DNA of 64,000 nt from NCBI RefSeq assembly GCF_030408415.1, contig NZ_CP046976.1:1898372-1962371 (forward strand), written 5' to 3'. This stretch comes from Corynebacterium appendicis CIP 107643. GTDB taxonomy: Bacteria > Actinomycetota > Actinomycetes > Mycobacteriales > Mycobacteriaceae. Positions 10,933-20,045 of this stretch are shown in pieces. A program made the translations under genes and the position numbers. Under the pieces are notes generated by a model, which ran no database searches, was not told the origin of the DNA, and saw nothing but the letters and a program-made list of their open reading frames with translations. The first letter of the stretch is position 1. Each line of letters opens with the position of its first letter.

Positions 10933-10994
10933 ACACGCTGTTAGACAGCTCGCCTATCGTAAGCCTGCGCGCATTGAAGCTCCAAACGAGCTGG

Positions 10995-11693
10995 TTACCC
11001 GGCCGAAAGTGAGGCACTCAAGACGGAGATGACCATGGCGAGAATCATCGTGTTGAAGGTGAAGGCGAAGCCGGTGTTGGACCTCAGCTTGCGCCAGGCG
11101 AGCCGGTTGGTGGGTGTGGCGGGCAAGGCTGCGCCCATGACGGAGTTCATGAAGGCGAGGGTGACGTAGTCCTCGAAAAGAGGGGTGTCTGAATAGCCGA
11201 AGCGGAACAGCGGCTCCCGCTCCCCTGCCCGGGCGGCGTAGTCAAGCTCGAGAAATTCAGCCGCGAAGGCCATCACCATGAATATCCAGGACCCCACCAC
11301 TGCGGCTCCTGCGAGGACGAGCCACCTCCAATCTTCGCGGAAGAACTCGATGCGGCTGAGCACGATGGCCGCGCTGATCGCGGCGAATGCGCCGATGCTA
11401 GCGAGATTCGCGGCCCCCTTGATGCCCATCCACCGCACCCAGCGCTTTTGCCCCGGCCGCTGTTCCGCGAGGGCGTAGTCAGCGAGTTCTTCCGGCTGCC
11501 GTCTAGACAGGTGCAGGGTCGTCCACCCGCAGAAGAATGCCACGTAGAGCACCCAGTACACGAGGTAGAAGACGATCAGCGCGAGCCCCCGCCCTTCGGC
11601 GAGAACATCGCGCAGAAAAAAGACGATAGCCAGCAACGCAAGCACCGCAGCGGCCACGGTGGAGATTCCGTACCGGGTGAGCTCTGAGTGCAT
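10995..11693 (-). CDS. DUF1345 membrane protein
   Basis: A 232-residue integral membrane protein with about five to six hydrophobic segments. The central FAAEFLELDYAAR and the FGYSDTPLFEDYVTLAFMNSVMG region match the DUF1345 pattern as I recall it. Function is unknown. The stop lies 62 bases from tRNA-Glu, and the YccF gene is 10 bases upstream on the same strand, suggesting co-transcription. Confidence 0.75.
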   Translation of the reverse strand: MHSELTRYGISTVAAAVLALLAIVFFLRDVLAEGRGLALIVFYLVYWVLYVAFFCGWTTLHLSRRQPEELADYALAEQRPGQKRWVRWMGIKGAANLASIGAFAAISAAIVLSRIEFFREDWRWLVLAGAAVVGSWIFMVMAFAAEFLELDYAARAGEREPLFRFGYSDTPLFEDYVTLAFMNSVMGAALPATPTNRLAWRKLRSNTGFAFTFNTMILAMVISVLSASLSAG

Positions 11694-11703
11694 CGCGGGG
11701 CGC

Positions 11704-12120
11704 TTAGCGGGCGACGGGAACCATCCGGGCGCGGTCGTCGCGCGAGCTGACCACGGTCTTGCCGAACGGGAAGCACGTGACCGGGATCAGCTTGAGGTTG
11801 GCCCAGGCCAGCGGCAGACCGATGATGGTGACGGCTTGGGCAAGCGCCGTGACGACATGCCCGACAGCGAGCCACAGGCCGGCGAAGACGAACCAGAGGA
11901 CGTTGCCGAGCACGCTCAGTCCCCCGCCGCTATTCGTGTCGACGACTTCGCGGCCGAACGGCCAGAGAACGAAACCGGCGATGCGGAACGAGGCGAGGCC
12001 GAACGGAATGGTCACGATGAGCACACACGCCACGATGCCCGCTAGGACGTAGCCGAGAAACAGCCAGATCCCGGCGGTGAGAAGCCAGATGATGTTGAGG
12101 ATCAGTCGAATAATTCCCAT
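11704..12120 (-). CDS. YccF-family inner-membrane protein
   Basis: 138 residues with paired hydrophobic segments. It contains two copies of the YccF (DUF307) core: IPFGLASFRIAGFVLWPFGR and the related LPLAWANLKLIPVTCFPFGK. The function of this family is not established. Probably the first gene of a pair with the DUF1345 gene. Confidence 0.85.
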   Translation of the reverse strand: MGIIRLILNIIWLLTAGIWLFLGYVLAGIVACVLIVTIPFGLASFRIAGFVLWPFGREVVDTNSGGGLSVLGNVLWFVFAGLWLAVGHVVTALAQAVTIIGLPLAWANLKLIPVTCFPFGKTVVSSRDDRARMVPVAR

Positions 12121-12140
12121 ACCGAAAGCATAGAGGGGCT

Positions 12141-12925
12141 CTACAGGTCGTGCTTCGCGGAAATGACGTTGAGCATGACCTGTTGCGGCACCACGCGCGC
12201 TAGCGTGAACGCGGCGGGGGCCATCGATCCCACCGCATAATGCGGCCGAGGGCGCCCGGCACGAATCGGCCGGAGGATTTCGCGGGCGACGCGTTCAGCG
12301 CTGATGCCGGACGCTTCGTTGCGGTTCAGCTTCTTCAGCATCCGCCCAAATTCTGCAGCATACGGCCCGGCCTCGTCCACGTAGGTGGTGCGGCGGGCGG
12401 AAAGCCCGGTGGCAATGGCGCCGGGTTCGAGCGTCGTAAGGCCAACCCCGAATGGGGCGAGCTCGCGGCGGGCAGAGGCGGCGAAGCCTTTGATTGCGGC
12501 CTTGGACGCGACGTACGAGGAGCGGAAACCGAGCGGGAAACTGCCCAACATGGAGCCCACCATCACGACGCGTCCACGCCCCGTCGCACGCATGGCGGGC
12601 AGGAGGCGTTGCGTGAGGTCGACGTGCCCGATCACGTGACCTGGAAGAGACGCTCGAGTGCATCCCGGGGCAGTTCCTCGAATGGACCGGACTGCGATTC
12701 GCCCGCATTATTCACCAGCACCGCGGGTGTGCCCAACGCGAGGATTTCCGCGGCGGACGACTCGATCGAAGCGGGGTCGCCGAGGTCGAGGCCGACGTAC
12801 GCCACGTCGGGCAACCGCTTATCGACGCCCCCAGGTCGCCTCGTCGTCCCCACCACGCGGAAGCCCTCGTCGACAAGCAAACGCGCTGTAGCTTCCCCGA
12901 TACCGGAGGTAGCCCCCGTGACCAC
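12141..12925 (-). pseudogene. Frameshifted short-chain dehydrogenase/reductase
   Basis: A classical SDR split between two frames. The first part (12632-12925) has the NAD(P)-binding VTGATSGIGEA and the NNAG motif. It ends FQVT then stop. The second part (12141-12635) carries the rest, with catalytic SYVASK. At the junction the DNA reads GTCACGTGATC, while GTCAACGTGATC would give the expected FQVNVIGHVDLTQR, so one A appears lost at about 12636. No programmed slippage signal is apparent. The true start may lie at a CTG at 12988, just after the ZIP gene's stop. Substrate unknown. A sequencing error is the alternative. Confidence 0.8.
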
Positions 12926-12997
12926 GGCGAGGTCGCCGTCGCCGACGGGCGGAAGCTTCGGAGTGGTGAAAAAGCGTGTGATCCCCAGGCCCGAAGC

Positions 12998-13765
12998 TTA
13001 GGTGAGCAAAACAAGACTCACGGCCATAACGGCCATTCCCGCGACGACGCCGTAGATCGCGCTGTGGTGGCGGCCGGTCGAGATGGCGGTGGGCAGCAGT
13101 TTGTCGAGGCTGACGAACACCATGATCCCGGCGATCGCGGCGAAGGTGACCCCTAGTGCGGCGGGGCCTAAGAACGGGCGGAGGAAGAGGTAGCCGATGA
13201 CCGCTCCGAGCGGCTCCGTAAGGCCTGACAGGGCGGCCCACCCGGCGGCGCGCCATTTCTTGCCGGTGGCTTCGCGCAGAGGCACAGCGACGGCGACGCC
13301 CTCCGGGATGTTGTGGATCGCGATCGCGACGGCGATCGGTGCAGCGAGCACCGGGTCCTGCAACGCGACGAAAAAGGTGGCGAAACCCTCCGGGAAATTG
13401 TGGACCGCGATCGCCAGCGCGGTCATCACACCGACTTTGCGCATGCGCGCGCCAGCGGCGGCGGGGCTGGGGTCCTCGTGGGGGTTGATCTCGTCGGGCA
13501 CGAAGCGGTCGATCACCGCAATGAGCAGCACTCCGGCGAAGAACGCCACGGGAGCCCACACATTGGGTGACGCGACTCCGGCTTCCTCAAGGCCGTCGAC
13601 GCCCTCGGGGAAGAGCTCGACGAAAGAGATGTAGAGCATGACACCGGCGGAGAAGCCGAGGGATGCCGCCAAGAAGCGTTCGCTCGGGCGGCGTTGGAGG
13701 GCGACGAGGAGGCCGCCAAGGGCCGTCGATAAGCCCGCGAATAAGCAAATTGCGAACGCCGTCAT
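12998..13765 (-). CDS. ZIP-family divalent metal transporter
   Basis: A 255-residue ZupT-like transporter, likely importing zinc or other divalent metals. The two family-defining motifs HNFPEG and HNIPEG lie in adjacent transmembrane helices (about residues 120-160) and supply metal ligands; about eight hydrophobic segments are present. The ATG at 13765 follows TAGGCT (13772-13777) with a 6-nt gap, so it looks leaderless. It is divergent from the cap-like gene with overlapping -10 boxes. A copy of the 11-mer near the N terminus forces a TTA leucine codon. Confidence 0.9.
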   Translation of the reverse strand: MTAFAICLFAGLSTALGGLLVALQRRPSERFLAASLGFSAGVMLYISFVELFPEGVDGLEEAGVASPNVWAPVAFFAGVLLIAVIDRFVPDEINPHEDPSPAAAGARMRKVGVMTALAIAVHNFPEGFATFFVALQDPVLAAPIAVAIAIHNIPEGVAVAVPLREATGKKWRAAGWAALSGLTEPLGAVIGYLFLRPFLGPAALGVTFAAIAGIMVFVSLDKLLPTAISTGRHHSAIYGVVAGMAVMAVSLVLLT

Positions 13766-13771
13766 GCGCGC

Positions 13772-13781
13772 AGCCTACAGT
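13772..13781. promoter_or_regulatory. Overlapping divergent -10 boxes
   Basis: AGCCTACAGT gives TACAGT for the plus-strand gene at 13789 and, on the opposite strand, TAGGCT for the ZIP gene at 13765. The two boxes share the central TA, and each ends 6-7 nt before its start codon. Confidence 0.6.
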
Positions 13782-13788
13782 ATGAAGT

Positions 13789-14370
13789 ATGGCTACTGCG
13801 AAGATCTATGACGCTGAACTGGACCCAACGAAGGACGAGATGGCCGCGCGCTTTTCGTCGATCACGCAGCTCGACGGCACCTACCGTGCGTACGACCGCG
13901 ACGACAAGGTCGGCATCGAGGTGCTCGTCGGCCGCGACGAGGAGGGCAACCTCACACAATGCGGCCTCAGCTACCGCGAGGAGGACATGGCGCTTGACGA
14001 CGTTTTGACGCCGCTCACCCACTCCGTTCTTGGCCGCCGCTCCGTCGCACAGCTGACCGCGGACCCTGTGGCGGTCCGCGAATTCGTCGAGTTGATCGTC
14101 AACGGCGGGCAGGGCGCGGACTTCTCCACGGGCGAGCCGATCTTCGGCGTCCGCGGCACGGGCGGCGGGAATGCCACTGTCGACGACGTGGAGATCGAGA
14201 CCCACGACAAGCTGAACTCCGTGGGAACCCTCACCGTCGACGGCGAGGAGAAGCGCTACCAGCTGCGGCTGCAGCGCATCATTTCAGCCCTGCCGACGGC
14301 TGAGAACGGCGACTTGGCGCTGGTCCGCGAGGACGGCGCGATCCTGATGAACCTCGGCCTGTGGGACTAG
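13789..14370 (+). CDS. Maltokinase N-terminal cap-like protein
   Basis: 193 residues. The pattern AKIYDAELDPTKDE, VGIEVLVG and LTHSVLGRRSV matches the stand-alone maltokinase N-terminal cap-like family found next to actinobacterial metabolic genes. The kinase domain is absent, so it is unlikely to phosphorylate maltose itself; its role is unknown. The ATG follows TACAGT (13776-13781) by 7 nt with no ribosome-binding site. It converges on fadD, the two stop codons being adjacent. Confidence 0.65.
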   Translation: MATAKIYDAELDPTKDEMAARFSSITQLDGTYRAYDRDDKVGIEVLVGRDEEGNLTQCGLSYREEDMALDDVLTPLTHSVLGRRSVAQLTADPVAVREFVELIVNGGQGADFSTGEPIFGVRGTGGGNATVDDVEIETHDKLNSVGTLTVDGEEKRYQLRLQRIISALPTAENGDLALVREDGAILMNLGLWD

Positions 14371-16119
14371 CTACTCGCTGTCGCGCTCGAGGCGCGCGAT
14401 GAGCTCGTCGCGCACTTCGCGGCGGCGGATCTTGCCCATCTGGTCCTTCGGCAGGTCCACGAAGTGGTAGAAGCTTCGTGGGACCTTGTACCGGGTGAGA
14501 TTCTCGCGGGCGAATTCCTTGAGGCTCTCCGGGTTCATCTCCGCGCCGCGGTCCAGGACGACGCAGGCGACGACGTCCTCTGAGCCGTCGCTGCGCGGAC
14601 GCCCCACCACTGCGACGTCGACGACATCGCGGTGGCCCCGCAGGGTCTCCTCCACCTCCGCCGGGTACACGTTGAACCCGCCTGTGATGATGAGCTCCTT
14701 GATGCGGGAGACGAGCTTGATGAAGCCGTCTTCTTCCATCACTCCCATATCCCCGGTGCGGAACCAGCCGTCGTGGAAGACCTTCTCGGTGGCCTCCGGG
14801 TTATTGAGGTAGCCGCCGAAGACCTGCGGACCCTTGACCAGGATCTCACCGGCCTCGCCGTACGGCATGATTTCGTCGGGGTTGTCGGGGTTGACGATGC
14901 GCACCTCGGTGTCCGGGAACGGGATGCCGATATAGCCCGGTCGGCGGTCGGAGCTCTCCGGGTTGCCGATCACGATCGGGGATGTCTCGGTCAGGCCGTA
15001 GCCTTCGACGAGGTGGCCGCCGGTGGCCTCCTCCCACTCCTCGATCACGCTGGCGGGCAGGGACGATGCGCCGGAAAAGCCGATCTGGACCTGCGAGAGG
15101 TCGACGTTCTTCTCGCGGGCGGACTGGATGATGCGCTCGAAGACTGTGGGCACGCCCGGCACGAAGGTCGGCGGGGTCTTCTTCACCGCGCGCATGATCA
15201 GGTCCATCGTCGGAGCGGGCAGGAGCACGAGCTCGCTGCCGATGAAGAACGTCAACGTCAGGGAGAAGGTCAGGCCGTAGGCGTGGAAGAACGGCAGGGT
15301 GGCCAGCATGCGCTGCCCGGGTTCTTGCAGCTCCTTGACCCACGCGCGGCCCTGCACCGGGTTAGCCAGCAGGTTGCGGTGCGTCAGCGCTGCGCCCTTC
15401 GGCGCACCGGTGGTGCCGGAGGTGTATAGGATCAGCGCCGGGTCGTCGAGCTCGATATTGTCCGGGGTGCGCACACGCGGCGGAATCACCTTCCGGGCGC
15501 CGAGGACCTTCTCCCAGGGCAACGTTCCTTCAGCCGGCGCGGTGAGCTGCTCCCGTGCCTTCTTCAGCTTGCCGACGGGCACCTGCAGCGCCGCCCTCTG
15601 CAGCAGCGGCATCGCCTTCGTCATGTCGACGCTGACGACGATCGACAGCGCAGTGCTGTCGTCGTCCTTGATCTTCGTGGCGGTCTCAGCCGCCTTGTCC
15701 CACACGATGGCTATGCGGGCGCCGTGGTCGGCGAACTGCGGGCGCAGCTCGTGCGCTGTGTAGAGCGGGTTGTGCTCCGCCACGATTGCCCCGAGCTTCT
15801 GCACCGCGAAGAACGCCACCACGTGCTGCGGGCAGTTCGGCAGCATGATGGCTACCCGGTCGCCCTGCTGCACACCCAGGCGCTTCAGACCGTCGGCGGC
15901 GCGGCGGACTTCCACATCGAGCTCGCCGTAGGTCATGGTGCGCCCGAAGAAATTCGTCGCGGTCTTCGAGAAGTTGGCGGAAAGATTGTCGTCATAAAGC
16001 TCGACGAGTGTTTTCTCCGGATACTCCAGCGAGTGGTCCGTCCACTCCGGGTAATACTGCAGCCACGGCTTGGCGGGGTCCAACTGGGTGTCGTCCGATG
16101 CGTTGTTCTCAACAGTCAT
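14371..16119 (-). CDS. fadD: Long-chain fatty acid-CoA ligase (FadD type)
   Basis: A 582-residue AMP-forming acyl-CoA synthetase, which activates fatty acids through an acyl-adenylate. Visible motifs are LYTSGTTGAPKGA (A3 P-loop, about residues 231-243), YGLTETSP (A5), GWFRTGDMG (A7) and the C-terminal GKIRRREVR with the catalytic lysine. The order and length are those of FadD. The ATG lies 6 nt after TAGTGT (16126-16131), again without a ribosome-binding site. Chain-length preference cannot be read from sequence. Confidence 0.92.
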   Translation of the reverse strand: MTVENNASDDTQLDPAKPWLQYYPEWTDHSLEYPEKTLVELYDDNLSANFSKTATNFFGRTMTYGELDVEVRRAADGLKRLGVQQGDRVAIMLPNCPQHVVAFFAVQKLGAIVAEHNPLYTAHELRPQFADHGARIAIVWDKAAETATKIKDDDSTALSIVVSVDMTKAMPLLQRAALQVPVGKLKKAREQLTAPAEGTLPWEKVLGARKVIPPRVRTPDNIELDDPALILYTSGTTGAPKGAALTHRNLLANPVQGRAWVKELQEPGQRMLATLPFFHAYGLTFSLTLTFFIGSELVLLPAPTMDLIMRAVKKTPPTFVPGVPTVFERIIQSAREKNVDLSQVQIGFSGASSLPASVIEEWEEATGGHLVEGYGLTETSPIVIGNPESSDRRPGYIGIPFPDTEVRIVNPDNPDEIMPYGEAGEILVKGPQVFGGYLNNPEATEKVFHDGWFRTGDMGVMEEDGFIKLVSRIKELIITGGFNVYPAEVEETLRGHRDVVDVAVVGRPRSDGSEDVVACVVLDRGAEMNPESLKEFARENLTRYKVPRSFYHFVDLPKDQMGKIRRREVRDELIARLERDSE

Positions 16120-16158
16120 GCGTCCACACTACGCCCGGGGCAGAGCGTACCGCCCGAT

Positions 16159-17028
16159 TTAAACGCCGAGCTCGTGGAGCTGCGTGAGCACTGAGATGGT
16201 CACCACTCCGCCGGTGACGTAGTTGAGCCAGAGGAAGACCCGCCAAGCGCGGTTCACGTCGGCGGACGTTTCGTCGGTGACGTTCCAGAATCTCACCGTG
16301 TTTACGACGTACCCCGCACCCAGTAAGCCCACCACCCAACCTGGCCCAGGCAGGAAAAAGCAGAGAACGGCCGCGGTGCCGTAGAGAATGCATGCGAGCC
16401 GCGTTGCGCGGCGTGCCCCAAGCTCAGTAGCAACGGACCGCAACCCGCCGGCGCGATCAGACAGCACGTCCTGCACAGCGCCCAGCGCGTGGCTGGCCAT
16501 GCCCCAAAGAAAGAACGCAGTAAGCGCCAACGCCATCCTGCCGTCCACCCGCGCTCCCCCGATTAGGGCACCGACGACGGCGGGCAACGTGAAGTGGGCG
16601 GAGGAAGTCAAGGAATCCAGCACCGGAACTTCCTTGAAACGAAAAGGGGGCGCCGAATACGCCACGACAGCGAACAACGCCAGCGCCAGCGCCACTCCTG
16701 ACGCCCAGGTCCCGGCGGCGAAGAGGTACAGGGTGAACGGCAACATGGTCGCCGCCGAAGCAATCAGCAGCGGGCGGTGCATTGTCTTCGGCAGCACTGC
16801 TCCTTCAACACCCCCTTTGCGGGGATTGCGAATGTCTGATTCGTAATCGAAGACATCGTTGATCCCGTACATCGCAATGTTGTAGGGAATCAGGAAGAAC
16901 ACGAATCCGGCCACCAACACCGCGGAGAATTCGCCCTGAGACAGCGCGTAGGTGAGCGCGAAAGGAACAGCGGTGTTCACCCAGCTAACAGGCCGCGACG
17001 CCGCAATGATGCCTCGGAGCACCTGCAT
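16159..17028 (-). CDS. crtEb: Lycopene elongase CrtEb
   Basis: A membrane UbiA-type prenyltransferase of 289 residues. The Asp-rich prenyl-diphosphate motif is GINDVFDYESD (about residues 52-62) and the second is VQDVLSDRAGG. CrtEb adds two C5 units to C40 lycopene to give flavuxanthin, the C50 precursor of decaprenoxanthin. The ATG at 17028 overlaps the crtYf stop by one base. As the last gene of crtB-I-Ye-Yf-Eb, its identity is strongly supported by context. Confidence 0.92.
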   Translation of the reverse strand: MQVLRGIIAASRPVSWVNTAVPFALTYALSQGEFSAVLVAGFVFFLIPYNIAMYGINDVFDYESDIRNPRKGGVEGAVLPKTMHRPLLIASAATMLPFTLYLFAAGTWASGVALALALFAVVAYSAPPFRFKEVPVLDSLTSSAHFTLPAVVGALIGGARVDGRMALALTAFFLWGMASHALGAVQDVLSDRAGGLRSVATELGARRATRLACILYGTAAVLCFFLPGPGWVVGLLGAGYVVNTVRFWNVTDETSADVNRAWRVFLWLNYVTGGVVTISVLTQLHELGV

Positions 17029-17294
17029 TATTTCCGCCCCCAGAACGATGTGACCACCAGCGCAGTGAACAGGGGGTAGAAGAGGTCCTCCACCGGAATC
17101 CGCCCCAGATTGAGGCCGACGGTGGTGGCGTGGCCGAATTCGTACAAGCCCGCCCACACCATCAGATTGTCGAAGATGATCGTCAGAATGAACAGGATGC
17201 TGGCCACTGCAGCTGTCAATTTCCAGGGCCGTACCCGAGCCCAGAGCGCCGCAGCCACGACAAGGAACGGAGCGGAAATGAGGAGGTATGTCAC
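17028..17294 (-). CDS. crtYf: C50 carotenoid cyclase subunit CrtYf
   Basis: An 88-residue membrane protein with three hydrophobic segments, including the cyclase motif region FDNLMVWAGLYEF and PVEDLFYPLF. It pairs with CrtYe to form the heterodimeric epsilon-type cyclase that closes the rings of flavuxanthin. The start overlaps crtYe by 4 bases. Confidence 0.9.
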   Translation of the reverse strand: MTYLLISAPFLVVAAALWARVRPWKLTAAVASILFILTIIFDNLMVWAGLYEFGHATTVGLNLGRIPVEDLFYPLFTALVVTSFWGRK

Positions 17295-17590
17295 GCGCGC
17301 AACAGTCCCGTCAGGTTCATGGTCAGGTACGTGAGGAAGAACAAGAAGATCGGCTCCTCCAACGGCAGCTGTGGGGCGAGATCCACACCCACCATGTACG
17401 GCGAGTCACCCCGCACGAAAGTGCCCGTGGCAATGCCCAGCCCGTCCCAGCAGAGCAGAGCGGCCACGCACCCTGCGGAAAGAAGCAGAGCCCGGCGCGG
17501 ATCCCGGAAGAACGCAGTCTTCCACCGGTGGTCGATGAGCACCATTCCCGTTAGGGAGAACAGCAGCATTCCCAGGTAAGCGAACTGCAT
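17291..17590 (-). CDS. crtYe: C50 carotenoid cyclase subunit CrtYe
   Basis: 99 residues and three hydrophobic segments, with IDHRWKTAFF and the conserved LPLEEPIFLFFLTY. It is the partner of CrtYf. The ATG at 17590 overlaps the crtI stop by one base; an upstream in-frame start would run far into crtI and is unlikely. Confidence 0.9.
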   Translation of the reverse strand: MQFAYLGMLLFSLTGMVLIDHRWKTAFFRDPRRALLLSAGCVAALLCWDGLGIATGTFVRGDSPYMVGVDLAPQLPLEEPIFLFFLTYLTMNLTGLLRA

Positions 17591-19137
17591 CAGATGGCCT
17601 CCGGGAGGGGTCCCGGGCTTAAGTCCCCGCGCAGGCGCTTGATCACGTTCTCCGCGGAGATCAAGCACATGGGTACACCGACTCCGGGTGTTGTCGTTGC
17701 ACCGGCGTAGTACAAATTATCCAGCTTCCGGCTCTTGTTCGACCCGCGGAGAAAAGCTGACTGTTTAAGCGTGTGCGCGGGGCCGATGGATCCGCCGGAC
17801 CACGCGTGGTACCGCTCGGCGAAGTCTGCCGGACCGAGCGTCCGCTTGACGACGACTCTTCTGTCCAGCTCTTCCACCCCGCACCACTGCGCGATCTGTT
17901 CGACTGCGGCGTCAGCAATTCGTTCAACCTGTTCGCTTGCCCGTCCGCGGTACATATCGCCGTGGCCGATGGCTTCTTCGGCGGCGACGGGAACGAGCAC
18001 GAAGAGATTCTCGCGCCCCGCAGGTGCGACGTTGGGGTCGGTCGCGCTCGGCTTAGACACGTAGATCGAGCGGGAGGAACCAATCGGACGCTGAGGCACC
18101 GGGCCGTCGAAAACCGCCGCGAAATCGTCGTCCCACTCGCGGGAGAAGAGCAGGTTGTGGTGCGCAAGCTCCGGAATCTCCCCTTCCACCCCCAGCATCA
18201 CGAGCACGGTGCCCAATCCAGGGTCGCGGGGCGCGAAGTACCCTTCGTCGTAGGTCCGTTTTTCTCTGGGCAGGAGACGCGTCTCGGTGTGGTGGAGGTC
18301 TGCGCAGGAAACGATGGCGTCGGCGTGAAGCTGGCGGCCGTCGACTAGCGTGATGCCTGTCGCCTCGCGCCCGGAGTAAGTGATGGCAGCGACCTCCGTA
18401 TTGAAGGAGAAGCGGGCACCTTGCTCAACGGCGAGGCTGTAAAGCGCGTCCATCACCGCCGCGAAACCGCCCTGCGGGTACAGGACGCCCTGGGTGAGGT
18501 CGGTGTGGCTCATCAGGTGGTACATCGACGGGGTACGCGCTGGGCGCGAAGAAAGAAAGACCGCTGGATATGTGAGCATCTGCCGTAATCGCACGTCGGT
18601 GAAGCGGCGGCCAACGAAGCGGTCGATCGACTCGGCCAGGTAGCGCGCCAACTTGGGGTAATGAGCACTGATTTGCGCCAACGGCCGCACTGACCTGAAC
18701 GTCGAGTACAAAAAGTACTCCAACGCGAGGTCGTATGTCTCCTGAGCGCTGTCCAGGTACTCGCGTAGTCGAGCACCTGCGCCCGGCTCAATGGACTCGA
18801 ACAGGGCCGCGGCATTGTCCCTGCCGGATGTGACGTCGAGGGGCGAACCGCCCTCCGGAAACAGCCGATAGGCCGGGGTGAGAGGAACTAAGTCGAGCAC
18901 TTCCGATGTGCGCTTGCCCAGCAGCGCGAAGAAGTGGTCGAAGGCGTCGGGCATGAGATACCAGCTGGGTCCGGTGTCGAACCGGAAACCGTCGACGGTC
19001 TCGTTGCCTGCGCGGCCGCCGTGCGCCGGCAACTTCTCCACCACCGTGGTTTGGATACCCTCTTTGGCCAAAAGTGCTGCCGTGGCCATGCCGGCTACGC
19101 CAGCACCGATCACGATCGCTGTTCGTATCTGGGTCAT
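17590..19137 (-). CDS. crtI: Phytoene desaturase CrtI
   Basis: A 515-residue FAD-dependent desaturase that converts phytoene to lycopene. The N-terminal dinucleotide fold is AIVIGAGVAGMATAALLAKEG (about residues 8-28), followed by GGRAGNE. The C-terminal FAD region GATTTPGVGVPMCLISAENV is intact. The start overlaps crtB by 4 bases (ATGA), typical of tight translational coupling. Confidence 0.95.
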   Translation of the reverse strand: MTQIRTAIVIGAGVAGMATAALLAKEGIQTTVVEKLPAHGGRAGNETVDGFRFDTGPSWYLMPDAFDHFFALLGKRTSEVLDLVPLTPAYRLFPEGGSPLDVTSGRDNAAALFESIEPGAGARLREYLDSAQETYDLALEYFLYSTFRSVRPLAQISAHYPKLARYLAESIDRFVGRRFTDVRLRQMLTYPAVFLSSRPARTPSMYHLMSHTDLTQGVLYPQGGFAAVMDALYSLAVEQGARFSFNTEVAAITYSGREATGITLVDGRQLHADAIVSCADLHHTETRLLPREKRTYDEGYFAPRDPGLGTVLVMLGVEGEIPELAHHNLLFSREWDDDFAAVFDGPVPQRPIGSSRSIYVSKPSATDPNVAPAGRENLFVLVPVAAEEAIGHGDMYRGRASEQVERIADAAVEQIAQWCGVEELDRRVVVKRTLGPADFAERYHAWSGGSIGPAHTLKQSAFLRGSNKSRKLDNLYYAGATTTPGVGVPMCLISAENVIKRLRGDLSPGPLPEAI

Positions 19138-20006
19138 TCGGAACTCGCTTTCCGCGCCGCTTTCCGCACTGCCCTCGCTGTGAGAAGAAGTTTGCGGTGA
19201 GTGGGCACACTGACTCTTGTAGCGGCGACATCCGCAGCGGGCATGGTTGCTATGCGTTCGTTGAGTTCACGGAAGAGAGCCTCGGCTGCGGCCACTCCCC
19301 TCCTCGCCGGCGTGGGAAGAAGCGGGACCGCTTGGCGGGCTAGGTCCAACTCTGCTGCGATCTCCCCGGTGACGGAGTTCTTCAGGGCCTCGTCGAGAGT
19401 GCTGCCGAGGTAACCGCGCCCGAGATTATGGTGGTCCTCCGCGAAATCACGCAGGAAGTTGACCTTCTGGAAAGCGGACCCGAGTGCCCGGGCCCCCTCC
19501 TCCATCGTGCGGCGGTCTGTGGGACTCGGGTCGTGGCCGTGCAGGAAAATATCCAGGCACATCAGGCCGATCACTTCAGCGGAACCGTAGATATAGAAAC
19601 CGAGATCTTCTGCAGAGAAAGAAGAATAACCTGCCCCGTCTTGGGTGTCCCGGCGCATGGATGCGAAGAAAGCGCGCACGTGATCGTCGTTGAGCTTGCA
19701 GCGCCGGTGTGTGTTCGCCCATGCATGCAAGACCGGATCGGTGTGGAAGCGGTGCTGTGGCGCGTGGAGAACCAGCTCCTCGTAGACGTCAAGGGCGGTC
19801 TCTGGGCACTCGTTAGCTTCGGCAGTGGTGCCGTCGACGATTTCATCTGCGATCCGTACCACGGCGTACACGTTCCGGATGTCGCGCCGCGTCTCCGGGT
19901 CGAGCACTTGCGTTGCAAGCGAGAAGCTCGAAGAATACTGCTTTATCACTTGCGCCGCGGCCTGGTCCGCCATCCGGTCGTAGCGGGATAGGTAAGGGTG
20001 TGTCAC
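19134..20006 (-). CDS. crtB: Phytoene synthase CrtB
   Basis: A 290-residue squalene/phytoene synthase joining two GGPP molecules. Two Asp-rich motifs are visible: RIADEIVDG (about residues 50-58) and NFLRDFAEDHHNLGR (about 175-190). The start is GTG at 20006 with GAAGG eight bases upstream. A TAGGCT box overlapping the upstream gene's stop (20042-20047) may give the crt operon its own promoter. No GGPP synthase gene (crtE) lies nearby, unlike in C. glutamicum. Confidence 0.95.
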   Translation of the reverse strand: MTHPYLSRYDRMADQAAAQVIKQYSSSFSLATQVLDPETRRDIRNVYAVVRIADEIVDGTTAEANECPETALDVYEELVLHAPQHRFHTDPVLHAWANTHRRCKLNDDHVRAFFASMRRDTQDGAGYSSFSAEDLGFYIYGSAEVIGLMCLDIFLHGHDPSPTDRRTMEEGARALGSAFQKVNFLRDFAEDHHNLGRGYLGSTLDEALKNSVTGEIAAELDLARQAVPLLPTPARRGVAAAEALFRELNERIATMPAADVAATRVSVPTHRKLLLTARAVRKAARKASSE

Positions 20007-20045
20007 GGTATGCCTTCGGGATGGAGCATGCGATTCATCGTTAGC

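Noticed and set aside
12632-12640. Programmed frameshift in the SDR gene
   Set aside because: No slippery heptamer or downstream structure is evident; loss of one base is simpler.
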